From NCBI GenBank assembly GCA_020253445.1, contig JADCBP010000002.1, positions 62,001 through 126,000 on the forward strand: DNA of 64,000 bases, read 5' to 3'. The stretch comes from Methylobacterium sp. Its GTDB lineage: Bacteria > Pseudomonadota > Alphaproteobacteria > Rhizobiales > Beijerinckiaceae. The translations under genes were made by a program, and so were the position numbers. The stretch's first letter is position 1. Each line of letters opens with the position of its first letter. Shown here piece by piece: positions 7,687-17,631 of this stretch. Under the pieces are notes generated by a model. That model was not told where the DNA came from. It saw only the letters and a list, made by a program, of their open reading frames with translations, and did no database searches.

Positions 7687-9022
7687 GATTCGTGTCGAGA
7701 TGGGCTTCGGCCCGCGCGATCAGCCGGTCCAACAGCGCGCGCGCCGGGGCGACCATCGCCTCGGCCCGCGCCACGGTCGCCCAATCCACGGGAACTTCCG
7801 TCATCGCCGCGAGATGATCCAGGAGAGAGCGGTCGGAGCCCAACGTGGCTTCGACCGCTTTTTTCACGAGCGCCATCGCCTCATGGCGCGGCAGATGCGC
7901 CGCGAGCGCGAAGCTAGCGGCTTCCGCGAGCACGAGACCGCGTGTCGCCTCGATATTCGCCTGCATGCGGTCCGCATCGACGCGCAAGGCGGCGAGCATT
8001 TCATCCGCGCGCAGGAGGGCCGCGCCCGTCGTGGCGATCAGCGGCGGAAGCGCGAGCCATTCCAGCGTCCAGGCCGCGCCATCGCGCTCGTTCAGGTGCA
8101 GGCCCGCCTGAAGCAGCGCGCCCGCCTCGCCTCCCGCGTAGCGCGCCAGCGACTGCACAATCTCCGCAAGGACCGGGTTCTGCTTCTGCGGCAAGGTCGA
8201 GGAACCACCGGCACCGGCGAAACCGACCTCGCTCACCTCGCCCTGCGCGAGAAGCGCGAGATCGCCGCCGATCGTGCCGAGCGAGCCTGCGATCATCGCG
8301 AGCATCTGCCCGAATTCGATCAGGCGATCGCGCCCCTTGTGCCAGGGCTCGGCCCGGCCGAGCGCCAGTTCATCGGCGAGGCCATCCATCACGGCGAGCG
8401 CCTGATCTCCGAAGACCGAGAGATTGCCCGCCGCACCCCCGATCTGCACCACGAGCAGACGGGGGCGGACCTCGGCAAGGCGCTCGCGATGGCGGATCAG
8501 CGGCGCCATCCATTGCGCGGCTTTCAGGCCGAACAGGGTGGGTGCGGCCGCCTGCATCCGCGTGCGGGCGAGACAGAGCGTGTCGCGATGCGCCTTCGCA
8601 AGGTCCGAGAGCCGCCTGATCAGCGCCGCGAGCCGGCGATCCATGATCTGCACGATCTCCCGCAGCCGCAGAACGAGGGCGAGATCGGTCAAATCCTGTG
8701 AGGTCATGCCCCAATGCAGCCAGCCACCCGCTTCCATTGACAATTGGGCACGCAGAGCGCGCAGGAAAGCCGGCGCGATGACGCCGTCCCGCGCGATCCC
8801 GCCTGCAAGATCTTCCGGGCGAACCGTGACGCCGCCAAGGCCCTTCACAAGCGCGCCGCCCGCCTCCTGCGGGATGATGCCGAGCCGCATCTGGACCGTG
8901 GCCAGCGCGCTCTCCACGCGAATCATCGCGGCGAGTTCCGCCTCCTCCCCAAGCAGGGCCGCGATCACCGGGTCGCCGAGCAGGCCCTGATGCAGGCGGT
9001 TATCGAGCGGGGATAGGCTCAT
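7673..9022 (-). CDS. pcaB: 3-carboxy-cis,cis-muconate cycloisomerase-like lyase
   Basis: This 449-residue protein belongs to the fumarase/aspartase superfamily. The signature loop GSSTLPQKQNPVLAE, the earlier conserved segment WLHWGMTSQDLTDLA and the substrate-contact region near LLVVQIGGAAGNLS all fit. They match PcaB, the beta-ketoadipate enzyme that lactonises 3-carboxymuconate. No other pca gene is adjacent, so the pathway assignment is weaker than the fold assignment. A related lyase activity is possible, since its neighbours act on aromatic rings (downstream) and ureides (upstream, divergent). Confidence 0.7.
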   Translation of the reverse strand: MSLSPLDNRLHQGLLGDPVIAALLGEEAELAAMIRVESALATVQMRLGIIPQEAGGALVKGLGGVTVRPEDLAGGIARDGVIAPAFLRALRAQLSMEAGGWLHWGMTSQDLTDLALVLRLREIVQIMDRRLAALIRRLSDLAKAHRDTLCLARTRMQAAAPTLFGLKAAQWMAPLIRHRERLAEVRPRLLVVQIGGAAGNLSVFGDQALAVMDGLADELALGRAEPWHKGRDRLIEFGQMLAMIAGSLGTIGGDLALLAQGEVSEVGFAGAGGSSTLPQKQNPVLAEIVQSLARYAGGEAGALLQAGLHLNERDGAAWTLEWLALPPLIATTGAALLRADEMLAALRVDADRMQANIEATRGLVLAEAASFALAAHLPRHEAMALVKKAVEATLGSDRSLLDHLAAMTEVPVDWATVARAEAMVAPARALLDRLIARAEAHLDTNLTAG

Positions 9023-9169
9023 GGCGGTTCTCGAGTGGTCTGGGCGAAACAGGCGGGATCAACCGACAGGAAAACGCCCTTCCGCACAAGCCGGAATTGA
9101 CGCCGCGATCTCGCCGTCGGATGGTCGGCGCTCCACAATCCTTATCCCGCGACACTTCCGGAGGATGGC

Positions 9170-9526
9170 ATGGGGCGCCTGTCCACGCATGTTCTCGACA
9201 CCACCCATGGCCGGCCCGCGAGCGGCATGGTGATCGAGCTTCTCGAGGCCCGGGCCGAAGGCGGCTGGAAGGCGCTGAAGACCCTCACCACCAATGCCGA
9301 TGGCCGCACCGACGGGCCCATTCTCGGGCCCGAGGAGATGCGCACAGGTCGCTTCCAGCTGCGCTTTCATGTCGGGGCCTATTTCCGGGGGCTGGGCCTC
9401 GACCTGCCCGATCCCGCCTTCCTGGAGCATGTGCCGATCCAGTTCGGCATCGCGGATGCCTCGGGACATTACCACGTGCCGCTTCTGTGCACGCCGTGGT
9501 CCTATTCCACCTACCGGGGCAGCTGA
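9170..9526 (+). CDS. uraH: 5-hydroxyisourate hydrolase (transthyretin-like)
   Basis: HIU hydrolase opens 5-hydroxyisourate, the product of urate oxidation, to OHCU. The 118-residue length is typical. The N-terminal LSTHVLDTTHGRPASGM carries the catalytic histidine, and the C-terminal YSTYRGS is the family signature (YRGS). It lies three bases ahead of the allantoinase/OHCU decarboxylase gene, so steps two and three of urate-to-allantoin conversion and the following ring opening are together. No urate oxidase is in the window. Confidence 0.95.
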   Translation: MGRLSTHVLDTTHGRPASGMVIELLEARAEGGWKALKTLTTNADGRTDGPILGPEEMRTGRFQLRFHVGAYFRGLGLDLPDPAFLEHVPIQFGIADASGHYHVPLLCTPWSYSTYRGS

Positions 9527-9529
9527 AGA

Positions 9530-10963
9530 ATGACCTATCCGCGCGATCTCGTCGGCTATGGCCGCAACATTCCGCATGCGAAATGGCCGGGCGGCGCCCG
9601 GATCGCCGTGCAATTCGTGATCAATTACGAGGAAGGCGGCGAGAACAACATCCTGCACGGGGATGCCGCTTCAGAGGCGTTCCTCTCGGAAATCGTGGGT
9701 GCCGCCGCCTGGCCCGGCATGCGCCACATGAACATGGAATCGATCTATGAATACGGTTCGCGCGCGGGCTTCTGGCGGCTCCACCGCCTGTTCACCGATC
9801 GCAACATGCCGGTGACGGTCTTTGGCGTGGCGCATGCCATGATGCGCCACCCCGATGCGGTGGCGGCGATGAACGAGGCGGGCTGGGAAATCGCCAGCCA
9901 CGGCCTCAAATGGATCGATTACCGCGATTTCACAGCGGAGGATGAGGCGAAACACATCGCGGAAGCCGTGCGCATCCATGCGGAGGTGGCGGGCGAGCGC
10001 CCGCTCGGCCTGTATCAGGGCCGCACCAGCGCCCATACGCTTCGTCTCACGCAAGGCGAGGGCGGCTTCCTCTATTCCGCCGACAGCTACGCCGATGAGC
10101 TGCCTTATTACGTCGAGGGGCCGAATGCGCGTGGCGGCACGGGGCCGTTCCTCATCGTGCCCTACACGCTCGATGCGAATGACATGCGCTTTGCCACGCC
10201 GCAGGGCTTCAATTCCGGCGATCAGTTCTTCGCCTATCTCAAGGACAGTTTCGACACGCTCCATGCCGAGGGCGAGACAGCACCGAAAATGATGTCGATC
10301 GGCCTGCATTGCCGCCTTGTGGGTCGTCCGGGCCGTGCTGCAGCGCTCGCGCGCTTCCTCGATTACGTGCAGGGCCACGAGAAGGCGTGGGTGGCAACGC
10401 GCCTCGATATCGCGCGCCACTGGGTGATGACCCATGCGCCCGCTGGCGGCTGGAAGCCGTCCACGATGCCGAAGCCGCTCTTTGTCGAAAGGTTCGGCGG
10501 CGTCTTCGAGCATTCGCCCTGGGTGGCGGAGGCGGCTTTCTCGGCGGGCCTCGGTGCCGGGACCAATTCCGCGCCGGGCCTTCACGCGGCGATGGTCAAG
10601 GCGATGCGGGAAGGGACCGACGAACAGAAGCGCGCGTTGATCCTCGCGCATCCCGATCTTGCGGGGCGGCTCGCGCTGGCGAAGCAGCTTACGGCAGATT
10701 CGACGAAGGAACAGGCTTCCGCCGGGCTCGATCGCCTCACGCCAGCGGAACTCATGGAGTTCACGCGGCTGAACGAGGCCTACAAGGCGAAATTCGGCTT
10801 CCCCTTCATCCTCGCCGTGAAGGCCCGGAGCAAGGAGGATGTTGTGCGTGGCTTTAAAACGCGAATCGGCAATAATCCTACCCAAGAATTCGCCACCGCT
10901 CTCGACGAGATCGAACGCATTGCGCGCCTTCGCCTCGGCGAAATCCTGCCGGAAACCGCATGA
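9530..10963 (+). CDS. Fused PuuE-type allantoinase and OHCU decarboxylase
   Basis: Residues about 1-305 are a polysaccharide-deacetylase-fold allantoinase of the PuuE type ([56 protein letters not shown]). It hydrolyses allantoin to allantoate. Residues about 320-475 are a UraD-like OHCU decarboxylase ([16 protein letters not shown] with the catalytic histidine, [28 protein letters not shown]). UraD makes (S)-allantoin, the substrate of the first domain, so consecutive steps are joined in one chain, although the order of domains is the reverse of the order of reactions. The fusion exists in other proteobacteria. Its stop overlaps pgi as ATGA. Confidence 0.9.
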   Translation: MTYPRDLVGYGRNIPHAKWPGGARIAVQFVINYEEGGENNILHGDAASEAFLSEIVGAAAWPGMRHMNMESIYEYGSRAGFWRLHRLFTDRNMPVTVFGVAHAMMRHPDAVAAMNEAGWEIASHGLKWIDYRDFTAEDEAKHIAEAVRIHAEVAGERPLGLYQGRTSAHTLRLTQGEGGFLYSADSYADELPYYVEGPNARGGTGPFLIVPYTLDANDMRFATPQGFNSGDQFFAYLKDSFDTLHAEGETAPKMMSIGLHCRLVGRPGRAAALARFLDYVQGHEKAWVATRLDIARHWVMTHAPAGGWKPSTMPKPLFVERFGGVFEHSPWVAEAAFSAGLGAGTNSAPGLHAAMVKAMREGTDEQKRALILAHPDLAGRLALAKQLTADSTKEQASAGLDRLTPAELMEFTRLNEAYKAKFGFPFILAVKARSKEDVVRGFKTRIGNNPTQEFATALDEIERIARLRLGEILPETA

Positions 10964-12618
10964 CCCGACATTCTTCCGCCCTTGATGCCGCCTGGGCCGC
11001 GCTTCGCGCGCATCATGCCGGCCTCGCCGGCACGCGCATCGCCGCCCTGTTCGAGGAGGATCAGGCGCGTTTCGAGGGCTTCTCGGCCTCGGCTGATGGC
11101 CTGCTGATGGATTATTCCAAGTGCAGGCTGACGGGGGAAACCCGCCGCCTTCTCCTCGCGCTGGCCGACGCTGCGGGTGTCACGGGCTTCCGGGACCGGA
11201 TGTTCGCGGGCGAGCCGATCAACCTCACCGAGAATCGCGCGGTGCTGCACGCGGCGATCCGCGCGCCGAAGGGCGCGGGGTTCACGCTGGACGGGCAGGA
11301 TGTGATGGCGGATGTGCTCGCCATGCGCGAAGCCTGCTTCGCCTTCGCGAGGGACGTGCGCGGCGGCAAGATCGCCGGCGCGGGCGGTGCCTTCACGGAT
11401 GTCGTGAATATCGGCATCGGCGGGTCCGATCTCGGTCCCGTCATGGCGGTGGAGGCCCTCCGGTCGTTTCATGATGGCCCGCGCCTGCATTTCGTTTCCA
11501 ATGTCGATGGCGCGCATCTCGCGGATGTGCTGAAGGGGCTCGATCCGACCCGAACCTTGTTCATCATCGCATCCAAGACCTTCACCACCATCGAGACCAT
11601 GACGAATGCCCGCTCGGCACGGGCCTGGCTGGCCAGGGCCTTGGGCGAACAGGCGGTTTCCGATCATTTCGCGGCCGTCTCGACCGCGCGCGAGAAGGTC
11701 GAGGCCTTCGGCATTCCGGCCTCGCGCATGTTCGGCTTCTGGGATTGGGTTGGGGGGCGCTATTCGGTCTGGTCGTCGATCGGCCTGCCGCTGATGATCG
11801 CTGCCGGGCCGGAGCGTTTCGCGGAATTCCTTGCAGGTGGCCATGCGATGGACCGGCATTTCCGCGAAGCCGAACCGAAGAAGAACCTGCCGATGCTGCT
11901 CGGCCTGATCGGCATCTGGCATCGCAATCTCTGCGGCCATGCCAGCCGCGCGATCATTCCCTACGCCCAGCGCCTCTCACGCTTTCCTGCCTATCTCCAG
12001 CAGCTCGACATGGAATCGAACGGCAAGCGCGTGACACGCGAGGGCGAGCCCGTGGCGACGGTCACCGGCCCGATCGTCTGGGGCGAACCGGGCACGAATG
12101 GCCAGCACGCCTTCTTCCAGCTCATCCATCAGGGAACGGATATCATTCCGGTCGAGTTCCTGCTCGGCGCGAAGGGCGAGGATGATCCCGCGCTCAAAGC
12201 AAAATCGATCGAAGCGGCTTCCGGTTCGCGTGAAGATCTTGCGTTTGAAAAAGCTCTATCCGCGCATCAGCCGTTGCTCATCGCGAATTGCCTCGCGCAA
12301 TCGCAGGCGCTGATGCGCGGACGCACGCTTGCCGAGGCTGGCGGCAATCCGCATCGCGTCTTCCCGGGCGACCGGCCGTCGATCACGATTGTTTTTGAAC
12401 GCCTCACGCCCTTTGTGCTGGGCCAGCTGATCGCGCTCTATGAGCATCGCGTTTTCGTGGAAGCCGCGATCTGGAACATCAATGCCTATGACCAATGGGG
12501 CGTGGAGCTGGGGAAAGAACTCGCGACGAAGCTCGAGGGTCCGGTAAGAACCGGCGAGGGGCTCGACACGCTGGACGGTTCAACTGCGGGATTGGTAAGG
12601 AGGGTCCGAGGGGAATGA
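10960..12618 (+). CDS. pgi: Glucose-6-phosphate isomerase
   Basis: PGI interconverts glucose-6-phosphate and fructose-6-phosphate in the cytosol. At 552 residues it is a long-type PGI. The SIS-fold motifs are clear: [42 protein letters not shown], the catalytic [15 protein letters not shown] near the middle, and the C-terminal [13 protein letters not shown]. The ATG lies inside the end of the allantoinase/OHCU decarboxylase gene (ATGA overlap), so a glycolytic enzyme is translated in series with ureide genes. This linkage has no obvious metabolic logic. Confidence 0.97.
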   Translation: MTRHSSALDAAWAALRAHHAGLAGTRIAALFEEDQARFEGFSASADGLLMDYSKCRLTGETRRLLLALADAAGVTGFRDRMFAGEPINLTENRAVLHAAIRAPKGAGFTLDGQDVMADVLAMREACFAFARDVRGGKIAGAGGAFTDVVNIGIGGSDLGPVMAVEALRSFHDGPRLHFVSNVDGAHLADVLKGLDPTRTLFIIASKTFTTIETMTNARSARAWLARALGEQAVSDHFAAVSTAREKVEAFGIPASRMFGFWDWVGGRYSVWSSIGLPLMIAAGPERFAEFLAGGHAMDRHFREAEPKKNLPMLLGLIGIWHRNLCGHASRAIIPYAQRLSRFPAYLQQLDMESNGKRVTREGEPVATVTGPIVWGEPGTNGQHAFFQLIHQGTDIIPVEFLLGAKGEDDPALKAKSIEAASGSREDLAFEKALSAHQPLLIANCLAQSQALMRGRTLAEAGGNPHRVFPGDRPSITIVFERLTPFVLGQLIALYEHRVFVEAAIWNINAYDQWGVELGKELATKLEGPVRTGEGLDTLDGSTAGLVRRVRGE

Positions 12619-12645
12619 AGGGAGCCACACGAATGAGGATAATCC

Positions 12646-13224
12646 ATGCTGAAACTCGGCTCTCGCACCGTTCTTCTTCCCGTCGACCTTCAGAGGGCAT
12701 TTGACGGAGCCCCCTGGCCGCCGCGCAACAATCCCGCCGCCGACGAAAACGGCTTGGCGCTTCTCGCCGCCTGGCGGCAAAACGGCTGGCCTGTCATTCA
12801 TGTCCGGCATGACTCGATCGTTCCGGGCTCGACGCTCGGGCCGGGCATGCCCGGCCACGCGTTCCGGCCCGGTTTCTCGCCGCGGGAGAGCGAGGCCCTT
12901 GTGACGAAATCGGTCAATTCGGCCTTTATCGGGACGGATCTGGACCTTCGGCTGAAGCGTCTGCAGGCGGAAGAGGTGGTGGTCTTCGGGATTTCCACCG
13001 ACATGTGCGTCTCAACCACCGTGCGCACCGGCGCGAATATGGGCTGGCGCATGATCCTCGCGGCCGATGCCTGTTTCTGCTTCGACCAGCGGGACCTCGA
13101 CGGCACCCTTATTCCGGCGGAAACCATGCATCGCGCGCATCTCGCAACGCTTGCCGCGGAATTCGCGACGGCTCTGTCAACCGCGGCCTTGCTGGAGGCT
13201 GCAAGACCGGGCCGTTCCAGCTGA
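12646..13224 (+). CDS. Isochorismatase-family cysteine hydrolase
   Basis: The 192-residue protein has the three expected catalytic positions of this amidase-like family: Asp in LLPVDLQRAF near residue 14, Lys in VTKSVNSAF, and the nucleophilic Cys in ISTDMCVSTTVRTG. Relatives include nicotinamidases, N-carbamoylsarcosine amidases, and ureidoacrylate and biuret hydrolases. A role in nitrogen scavenging would fit the ureide genes upstream, but the substrate cannot be assigned. It follows pgi by 27 bp and is probably the last gene of that transcript, before the terminator at 13236. Confidence 0.8.
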   Translation: MLKLGSRTVLLPVDLQRAFDGAPWPPRNNPAADENGLALLAAWRQNGWPVIHVRHDSIVPGSTLGPGMPGHAFRPGFSPRESEALVTKSVNSAFIGTDLDLRLKRLQAEEVVVFGISTDMCVSTTVRTGANMGWRMILAADACFCFDQRDLDGTLIPAETMHRAHLATLAAEFATALSTAALLEAARPGRSS

Positions 13225-13235
13225 CCGCCGACAAA

Positions 13236-13268
13236 AAAGCCGCGGTTTCCCGCGGCTTTCGCATTTTT
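13236..13268. terminator. Bidirectional intrinsic terminator between the hydrolase gene and pnp
   Basis: AAAGCCGCGG (13236-13245) and CCGCGGCTTT (13250-13259) form a perfect 10-bp stem with a 4-nt loop. Read on the minus strand, the pnp side, the stem runs into a T-run. On the plus strand a shorter T-rich stretch follows. It ends two convergent transcripts. Confidence 0.9.
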
Positions 13269-13324
13269 CGCGCCAGATTCCCGCCCGGCCCTCATGGGCC
13301 GCCGGGAAGGACAGAAGCGAAAGC

Positions 13325-15481
13325 TCAGTCCTCGTCGCCGCCCTTGCTGGCGTCGCGCTCGGCCTTCTGCTTGGCCTCGAGGTCTTCTCCGGTGGCCTGA
13401 TCCACGACCTTCATCGACAGCTTGGTCTTGCCGCGATCGTCGAAGCCCATCAGCTTCACCTTCACCTTGTCGCCTTCCTTCACCACATCCTTCACATTCG
13501 CGACCTTGCGGGGTGCGAGCTGCGAGATGTGGACGAGGCCATCCTTGGAGCCGAAGAAGTTCACGAAGGCCCCGAATTCCATCACCTTCACCACCGTGCC
13601 TTCGTAGATCTGGCCCACTTCCGGCTCGGAAGCGATGCCCTTGATCCAGTTCAGCGCGGCCTTGATCTTCTCGCCATCAGACGAGGCGACCTTGATGGTG
13701 CCGTCATCCGAGATGTCGATCTTCGTGCCGGTCTTCTCGGTGATCTCGCGGATCACCTTGCCGCCGGAGCCGATGACTTCACGGATCTTGTCCGGGTTGA
13801 TCTTGATGGTCTCGATGCGCGGCGCATATTGGCCGAGCTCGCCGCGCGGCGCGTTGAGCGCCTCGGCCATCTTGCCGAGGATATGCATGCGGCCGCCCTT
13901 CGCCTGATGCAGCGCGACCTTCATGATCTCCTCGGTGATGCCCGCGATCTTGATGTCCATCTGCAGCGAGGTCACGCCGTTCGCCGTGCCGGCCACCTTG
14001 AAATCCATGTCGCCGAGATGATCCTCGTCGCCCAGAATGTCCGAGAGAACCGCGTAACGGTCACCCTCAAGGATGAGACCCATGGCGATGCCCGCCACCG
14101 GCGCCTTCAGCGGCACGCCGGCATCCATCATCGAGAGCGAAGCACCGCAGACGGTCGCCATCGAGGAGGAGCCGTTCGATTCGGTGATCTCGGAGACCAC
14201 GCGGATCGTGTAGGGAAATTCATGCGGCGCCGGCAGCATCGGACGCACCGCGCGCCAGGCGAGCTTGCCGTGGCCGATTTCACGGCGGCCCGGGGAGCCC
14301 ATGCGGCCCGTCTCGCCCACGGAATAGGGCGGGAAATTGTAGTGCAGCATGAAGCGCTCGTGGCGGGTGCCCTCGAGATCGTCGATCATCTGCTCGTCAT
14401 CGCCGGTGCCGAGTGTGGCCACGACCAGCGCCTGCGTCTCGCCGCGCGTGAAGAGCGCCGAGCCATGGGTGCGGGGCAGCAGGCCCACTTCCGAGACAAT
14501 GTTGCGGACATCTTCGAGGCCGCGGCCATCGATGCGGCTCTTGGTATCGAGGATGTTCCAGCGAACGATCTTCGCCTGAAGTTCCTTGAAGACGACCTTC
14601 ACCTGCTCCTTGTCGAATTTCGGCTCCTCGCCCTCCGGGAACAGAGCGGTCATCACCTTGGCCTTCACGGCATCGACGGCCGAATAGCGCTTCTGCTTGT
14701 CGACGATCCTGTAGGCCTCGCGCAGATCGGTCTCGGCAATGGCGAGCATCGCCTTCTCGATGGGCGAGAGATCGGCCGGCTCGAAATGACGGGGCTCCTT
14801 CGCGGCGCGCTCGGCCAGCGCGATGATCATCTCGATCACCGGCTGCCAGCCCTTCTGGCCCGCGACCACCGCGCCGAGCATCACGTCCTCGGGCAGTTCC
14901 TGCGCTTCGGATTCGACCATCAGCACCGCATCGGCCGTGCCGGCGACGACGAGATCGAGCTTCGTCTCTTTCATCTGCTCCAGCGTGGGGTTGAGCACGT
15001 ATTCGCCGTTGATATAGGCGACACGCGCCGCGCCAACCGGGCCCATGAAGGGCACGCCGGAGAGCGTCAGCGCGGCCGAGGCCGCGACCATCGCAACGAT
15101 ATCCGGATCATTCTCGAGATCGTGGCTGAGAACCGTCACGATTACCTGCGTATCGTTGCGGTAACCGTCGACGAAGAGCGGGCGGATCGGGCGATCGATC
15201 AGGCGGGAGACCAGCGTCTCGCGCTCGCTGGGGCGTCCCTCACGCTTGAAGTAGCCGCCGGGAATGCGCCCCGCGGCGAAGGTCTTTTCCTGGTAGTTCA
15301 CGGTGAGCGGGAAGAAATCCACGCCCGGCTTCGGCTCTTTCGCGGAAACGACGGTGGCGAGTACGGTGGTCTCGCCATAGGTGGCGAGCACGGCACCATC
15401 CGCCTGGCGGGCGATGCGGCCGGATTCGAGCGTCAGCTTGCGGCCGGCCCAGGTGATGGTCTTGCGTTGAATATCGAACAT
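13325..15481 (-). CDS. pnp: Polyribonucleotide nucleotidyltransferase (PNPase)
   Basis: PNPase is the phosphorolytic 3'-5' exoribonuclease of the degradosome. I start it at ATG 15481 ([16 protein letters not shown]), where AGGACA precedes the codon. The longer frame to 15523 has no support. The 718-residue chain has two RNase PH domains (first about 1-150, second about 320-540, containing [15 protein letters not shown]), a KH domain near 555-615 ([15 protein letters not shown]) and an S1 domain near 620-690. It ends in an acidic tail (GGDED). It is the last gene of the rimP-to-pnp operon and is followed by a strong terminator. Confidence 0.97.
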   Translation of the reverse strand: MFDIQRKTITWAGRKLTLESGRIARQADGAVLATYGETTVLATVVSAKEPKPGVDFFPLTVNYQEKTFAAGRIPGGYFKREGRPSERETLVSRLIDRPIRPLFVDGYRNDTQVIVTVLSHDLENDPDIVAMVAASAALTLSGVPFMGPVGAARVAYINGEYVLNPTLEQMKETKLDLVVAGTADAVLMVESEAQELPEDVMLGAVVAGQKGWQPVIEMIIALAERAAKEPRHFEPADLSPIEKAMLAIAETDLREAYRIVDKQKRYSAVDAVKAKVMTALFPEGEEPKFDKEQVKVVFKELQAKIVRWNILDTKSRIDGRGLEDVRNIVSEVGLLPRTHGSALFTRGETQALVVATLGTGDDEQMIDDLEGTRHERFMLHYNFPPYSVGETGRMGSPGRREIGHGKLAWRAVRPMLPAPHEFPYTIRVVSEITESNGSSSMATVCGASLSMMDAGVPLKAPVAGIAMGLILEGDRYAVLSDILGDEDHLGDMDFKVAGTANGVTSLQMDIKIAGITEEIMKVALHQAKGGRMHILGKMAEALNAPRGELGQYAPRIETIKINPDKIREVIGSGGKVIREITEKTGTKIDISDDGTIKVASSDGEKIKAALNWIKGIASEPEVGQIYEGTVVKVMEFGAFVNFFGSKDGLVHISQLAPRKVANVKDVVKEGDKVKVKLMGFDDRGKTKLSMKVVDQATGEDLEAKQKAERDASKGGDED

Positions 15482-15703
15482 GTCTTGTCCTGTCGTGGCC
15501 GCGCCGGACCCTCCGGGCGGCATAGCGGGTTATGCGCAAAACGGCCGAGGCGATGGGGATCGCCCGGCATGGCACTCGCGTGACGCGCGAGGCGCGCCCG
15601 AACCCATGGGCAAGACGGCGGGAGGCTCCGGCGATCCGGCCTTGCTGGCCAGCGAAGCCCCCGGCGATCCTGCCATGGACACGTCGGGTTTCGCGCAATA
15701 TGT

Positions 15704-15733
15704 CGAACGGGGCGGACCATTCCGTCCCGTTCG
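15704..15733 (-). promoter_or_regulatory. Stem-loop in the rpsO-pnp intergenic leader
   Basis: Two 13-base arms (15704-15716 and 15721-15733) pair around a 4-nt loop with one wobble. No T-run follows on the minus strand. The 295-bp rpsO-pnp gap otherwise shows no gene. In E. coli this intercistronic region holds the RNase III-cleaved hairpin through which PNPase represses itself, and a similar role here is inferred from position. Confidence 0.55.
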
Positions 15734-15776
15734 GAAGAAAGAGGCGCGGGCGGAAGGCCCACACCCCCTTCGAAGT

Positions 15777-16046
15777 TCAGCGGCGGATGCCCAGCCGCTG
15801 GATGAGAGCCTGATAACGGCCCTCGTCCTTCCTCTTCAGGTAATCGAGCAGCGAACGGCGCTGGGAAACCATCTGCAGAAGCCCGCGACGCGAATGGTTG
15901 TCCTTCTTGTGCGCCTTGAAGTGCTCCGTGAGATTCACGATGCGCTCCGAGAGGATCGCAACCTGCACTTCCGGCGAACCGGTATCGCCAGACTTCGTGG
16001 CGAAATCCGAGATGATCTGAGCCTTGCGCTCGGCAGTGACCGACAT
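15777..16046 (-). CDS. rpsO: 30S ribosomal protein S15
   Basis: S15 binds 16S rRNA early and nucleates the 30S platform. The start at 16046 gives the normal 89 residues ([16 protein letters not shown] to LIQRLGIRR). The perfect AGGAGG at 16052-16057 decides the start over an in-frame codon at 16160. The conserved segments [17 protein letters not shown] and [16 protein letters not shown] are present. It lies between truB and pnp, as in most proteobacteria, with a 153-bp gap from truB that may hold its own promoter. A 7-bp palindrome is centred on 16127 in that gap. Confidence 0.97.
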   Translation of the reverse strand: MSVTAERKAQIISDFATKSGDTGSPEVQVAILSERIVNLTEHFKAHKKDNHSRRGLLQMVSQRRSLLDYLKRKDEGRYQALIQRLGIRR

Positions 16047-16199
16047 CGAAACCTCCTGAGGTTGGAAACGGAGCCAGGCCGGGATGTCGTCCAGCGAGGC
16101 TGAGAAAGCGCGAGGACATGGCCGCTGAAGCGGCCCCTGACGCGGATTGGCCCTATACAAGCCTTTGGAGGAAAAGGCCAGCCTATTCTCGCTTGGGCC

Positions 16200-17150
16200 T
16201 CAGCCCGCGAACTGGAACACGCGATGCGGCCGTAACTCCGCGCCCTGCATGTCGCCGATGGCCACGAGATCGGGGCCGGAAAACACCGTCACATGACCTT
16301 CCATCACCGGCGCGTCGCGCCCGCGCAGGATGATGCCCTGCCCGCGGCGCAGGCGCGCGGCGTCCCCGCCCGTGACGGTGACGCTCGGCAGTTCATCGAG
16401 CCCCCGCTCGACCGGCGCGATGAGCCCGGCAAGATGCGCCTCGCGCTCGGCCGGATCGGCGATTTCGCGGGTGAGATCCTCGGCAGAGACGAAGATATCC
16501 TCGACAAACGGGCCGACGCGCGTGCGGCGCAAAGCCGTCACATGGCCGTAGCAGCCCAGCGCGCGGCCGAGATCGCGTGCGATGGCGCGCACATAGGTGC
16601 CCTTGCCGCATTCGGCTTCGAGCACCGTGGCCCGATCGTCATGGCTGATGATGCCCAGCCGGTCGATTTCCACTTCGCGCGCCTCGAGCGCGACTGTCTC
16701 GCCTTCGCGTGCGAGATCATAGGCGCGCTCGCCATCGATCTTGATCGCCGAGAATTGCGGCGGCACCTGCTGGATCACCCCGGTGAAAAGCGGCAGCAGG
16801 GCTTCCACCTCCGCGCGGCTCGGGCGCTTGTCGGAGGTCTTCGTCGCGGTGCCTTCGGTGTCGTCGGTGGTGGTTTCAGTGCCCCAGGTCACCTCGAACC
16901 GGTAGGCCTTCTCGCCATCCATCACGTAAGGCACGGTCTTCGTGGCCTCGCCCAGCGCGATCGGCAGGCAGCCCGAGGCCAGCGGATCGAGCGTGCCGGC
17001 ATGGCCCGCCTTCTTCGCGCGAAAGACGCGCTTCACGATCGCCACGGCGTGGGTGGAGGTCATGCCGACCGGCTTGTCGAGGATCAGCCAGCCATGAACA
17101 TCGCGCTTCTTGGGGCGCGGCTGGCCGTTGTCTTTCGGGCTATTCATCAT
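16200..17150 (-). CDS. truB: tRNA pseudouridine-55 synthase TruB
   Basis: TruB converts U55 in the T-loop of tRNAs to pseudouridine. The catalytic aspartate lies in [24 protein letters not shown] near residues 48-66, preceded by [14 protein letters not shown]. The 316 residues comprise the synthase core and a C-terminal PUA-like region ([13 protein letters not shown]). The start lies 11 bases inside rbfA, so the two genes are probably translationally coupled. Confidence 0.96.
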   Translation of the reverse strand: MMNSPKDNGQPRPKKRDVHGWLILDKPVGMTSTHAVAIVKRVFRAKKAGHAGTLDPLASGCLPIALGEATKTVPYVMDGEKAYRFEVTWGTETTTDDTEGTATKTSDKRPSRAEVEALLPLFTGVIQQVPPQFSAIKIDGERAYDLAREGETVALEAREVEIDRLGIISHDDRATVLEAECGKGTYVRAIARDLGRALGCYGHVTALRRTRVGPFVEDIFVSAEDLTREIADPAEREAHLAGLIAPVERGLDELPSVTVTGGDAARLRRGQGIILRGRDAPVMEGHVTVFSGPDLVAIGDMQGAELRPHRVFQFAG

Positions 17151-17631
17151 TCTCGTCCGTTTCGGAGCCGCGCCTGGACGCGAGATCGCGCTTCACGCGC
17201 AGGTCATTTTCCTTAAGGTCGCGCTTCACGCGCAGGTCATTTTCCTTAAGATCGCGCTTCACGCGCTCCTGGGCAAAGATCTTCTCGATGCGCGCGGCTT
17301 CGTCGTAGCGGTCATCGATGCGGAAACGCAGGTCCGGCGCGAATTTCATGCCGCGCAGCCGCCGCGAGACCGCACCACGCAGGGCCTTCGCGTTGCGATT
17401 GAGCGCGGCAATCGCCTCCTTCTCACCCTTGCCGCCCAGCGGCATGATGAGCGCAGTCGCGAGCTTCAGATCCGGCGACATCCTGACCTCGAGCACCGAG
17501 ATGATGAAGCCATCGAGCGCAGGGTCCGGCGCCTCGCCGCGCGCCAGCGCATCGGAAAGCGCATGGCGCACCTGTTCGCCCACGCGAAGCTGGCGCTGGG
17601 AAGGGCCCTTGGAGGGCTGGGTGGGCCTCAT
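17140..17631 (-). CDS. rbfA: Ribosome-binding factor A with repetitive C-terminal tail
   Basis: RbfA binds the 30S subunit and helps late 16S maturation. I start at ATG 17631 ([20 protein letters not shown]), giving 163 residues with a KH-type core at about 12-120. The last 40 residues are an unusual tail: [11 protein letters not shown] twice, then VKRDL and an acidic end. The ATG overlaps the stop of the upstream membrane ORF as ATGA, and the first 50 or so bases are a duplicate of that ORF's start. The ribosome-binding site is only a weak AAGG about 9 bases upstream, inside that ORF. Confidence 0.92.
   Translation of the reverse strand: MRPTQPSKGPSQRQLRVGEQVRHALSDALARGEAPDPALDGFIISVLEVRMSPDLKLATALIMPLGGKGEKEAIAALNRNAKALRGAVSRRLRGMKFAPDLRFRIDDRYDEAARIEKIFAQERVKRDLKENDLRVKRDLKENDLRVKRDLASRRGSETDENDE
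17186..17266 (-). repeat. 33-bp in-frame tandem repeat in the rbfA 3' end
   Basis: A 33-bp unit starts at 17186 and again at 17219, with a partial third copy at 17252-17266. The two full copies are identical or nearly so. Each encodes [11 protein letters not shown], so copy-number change keeps the frame. The unit is charged and likely helical. Confidence 0.9.
17576..17625. repeat. Direct repeat of the rbfA 5' end, copy in the present rbfA
   Basis: These 50 bases are identical to 18097-18146, an offset of 521 bp. They encode, on the minus strand, residues 3 to 19 of RbfA. Just outside the block the copies differ: the second codon is AGG here and CGC in the other copy, so the protein stays MR while ATGA is created. 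Confidence 0.95.

Noticed and set aside
13067..15583. 838-codon open frame on the plus strand
   Set aside because: Antisense shadow of pnp and of the 3' end of the isochorismatase-family gene; no conserved motifs, and the pnp match on the other strand is complete.
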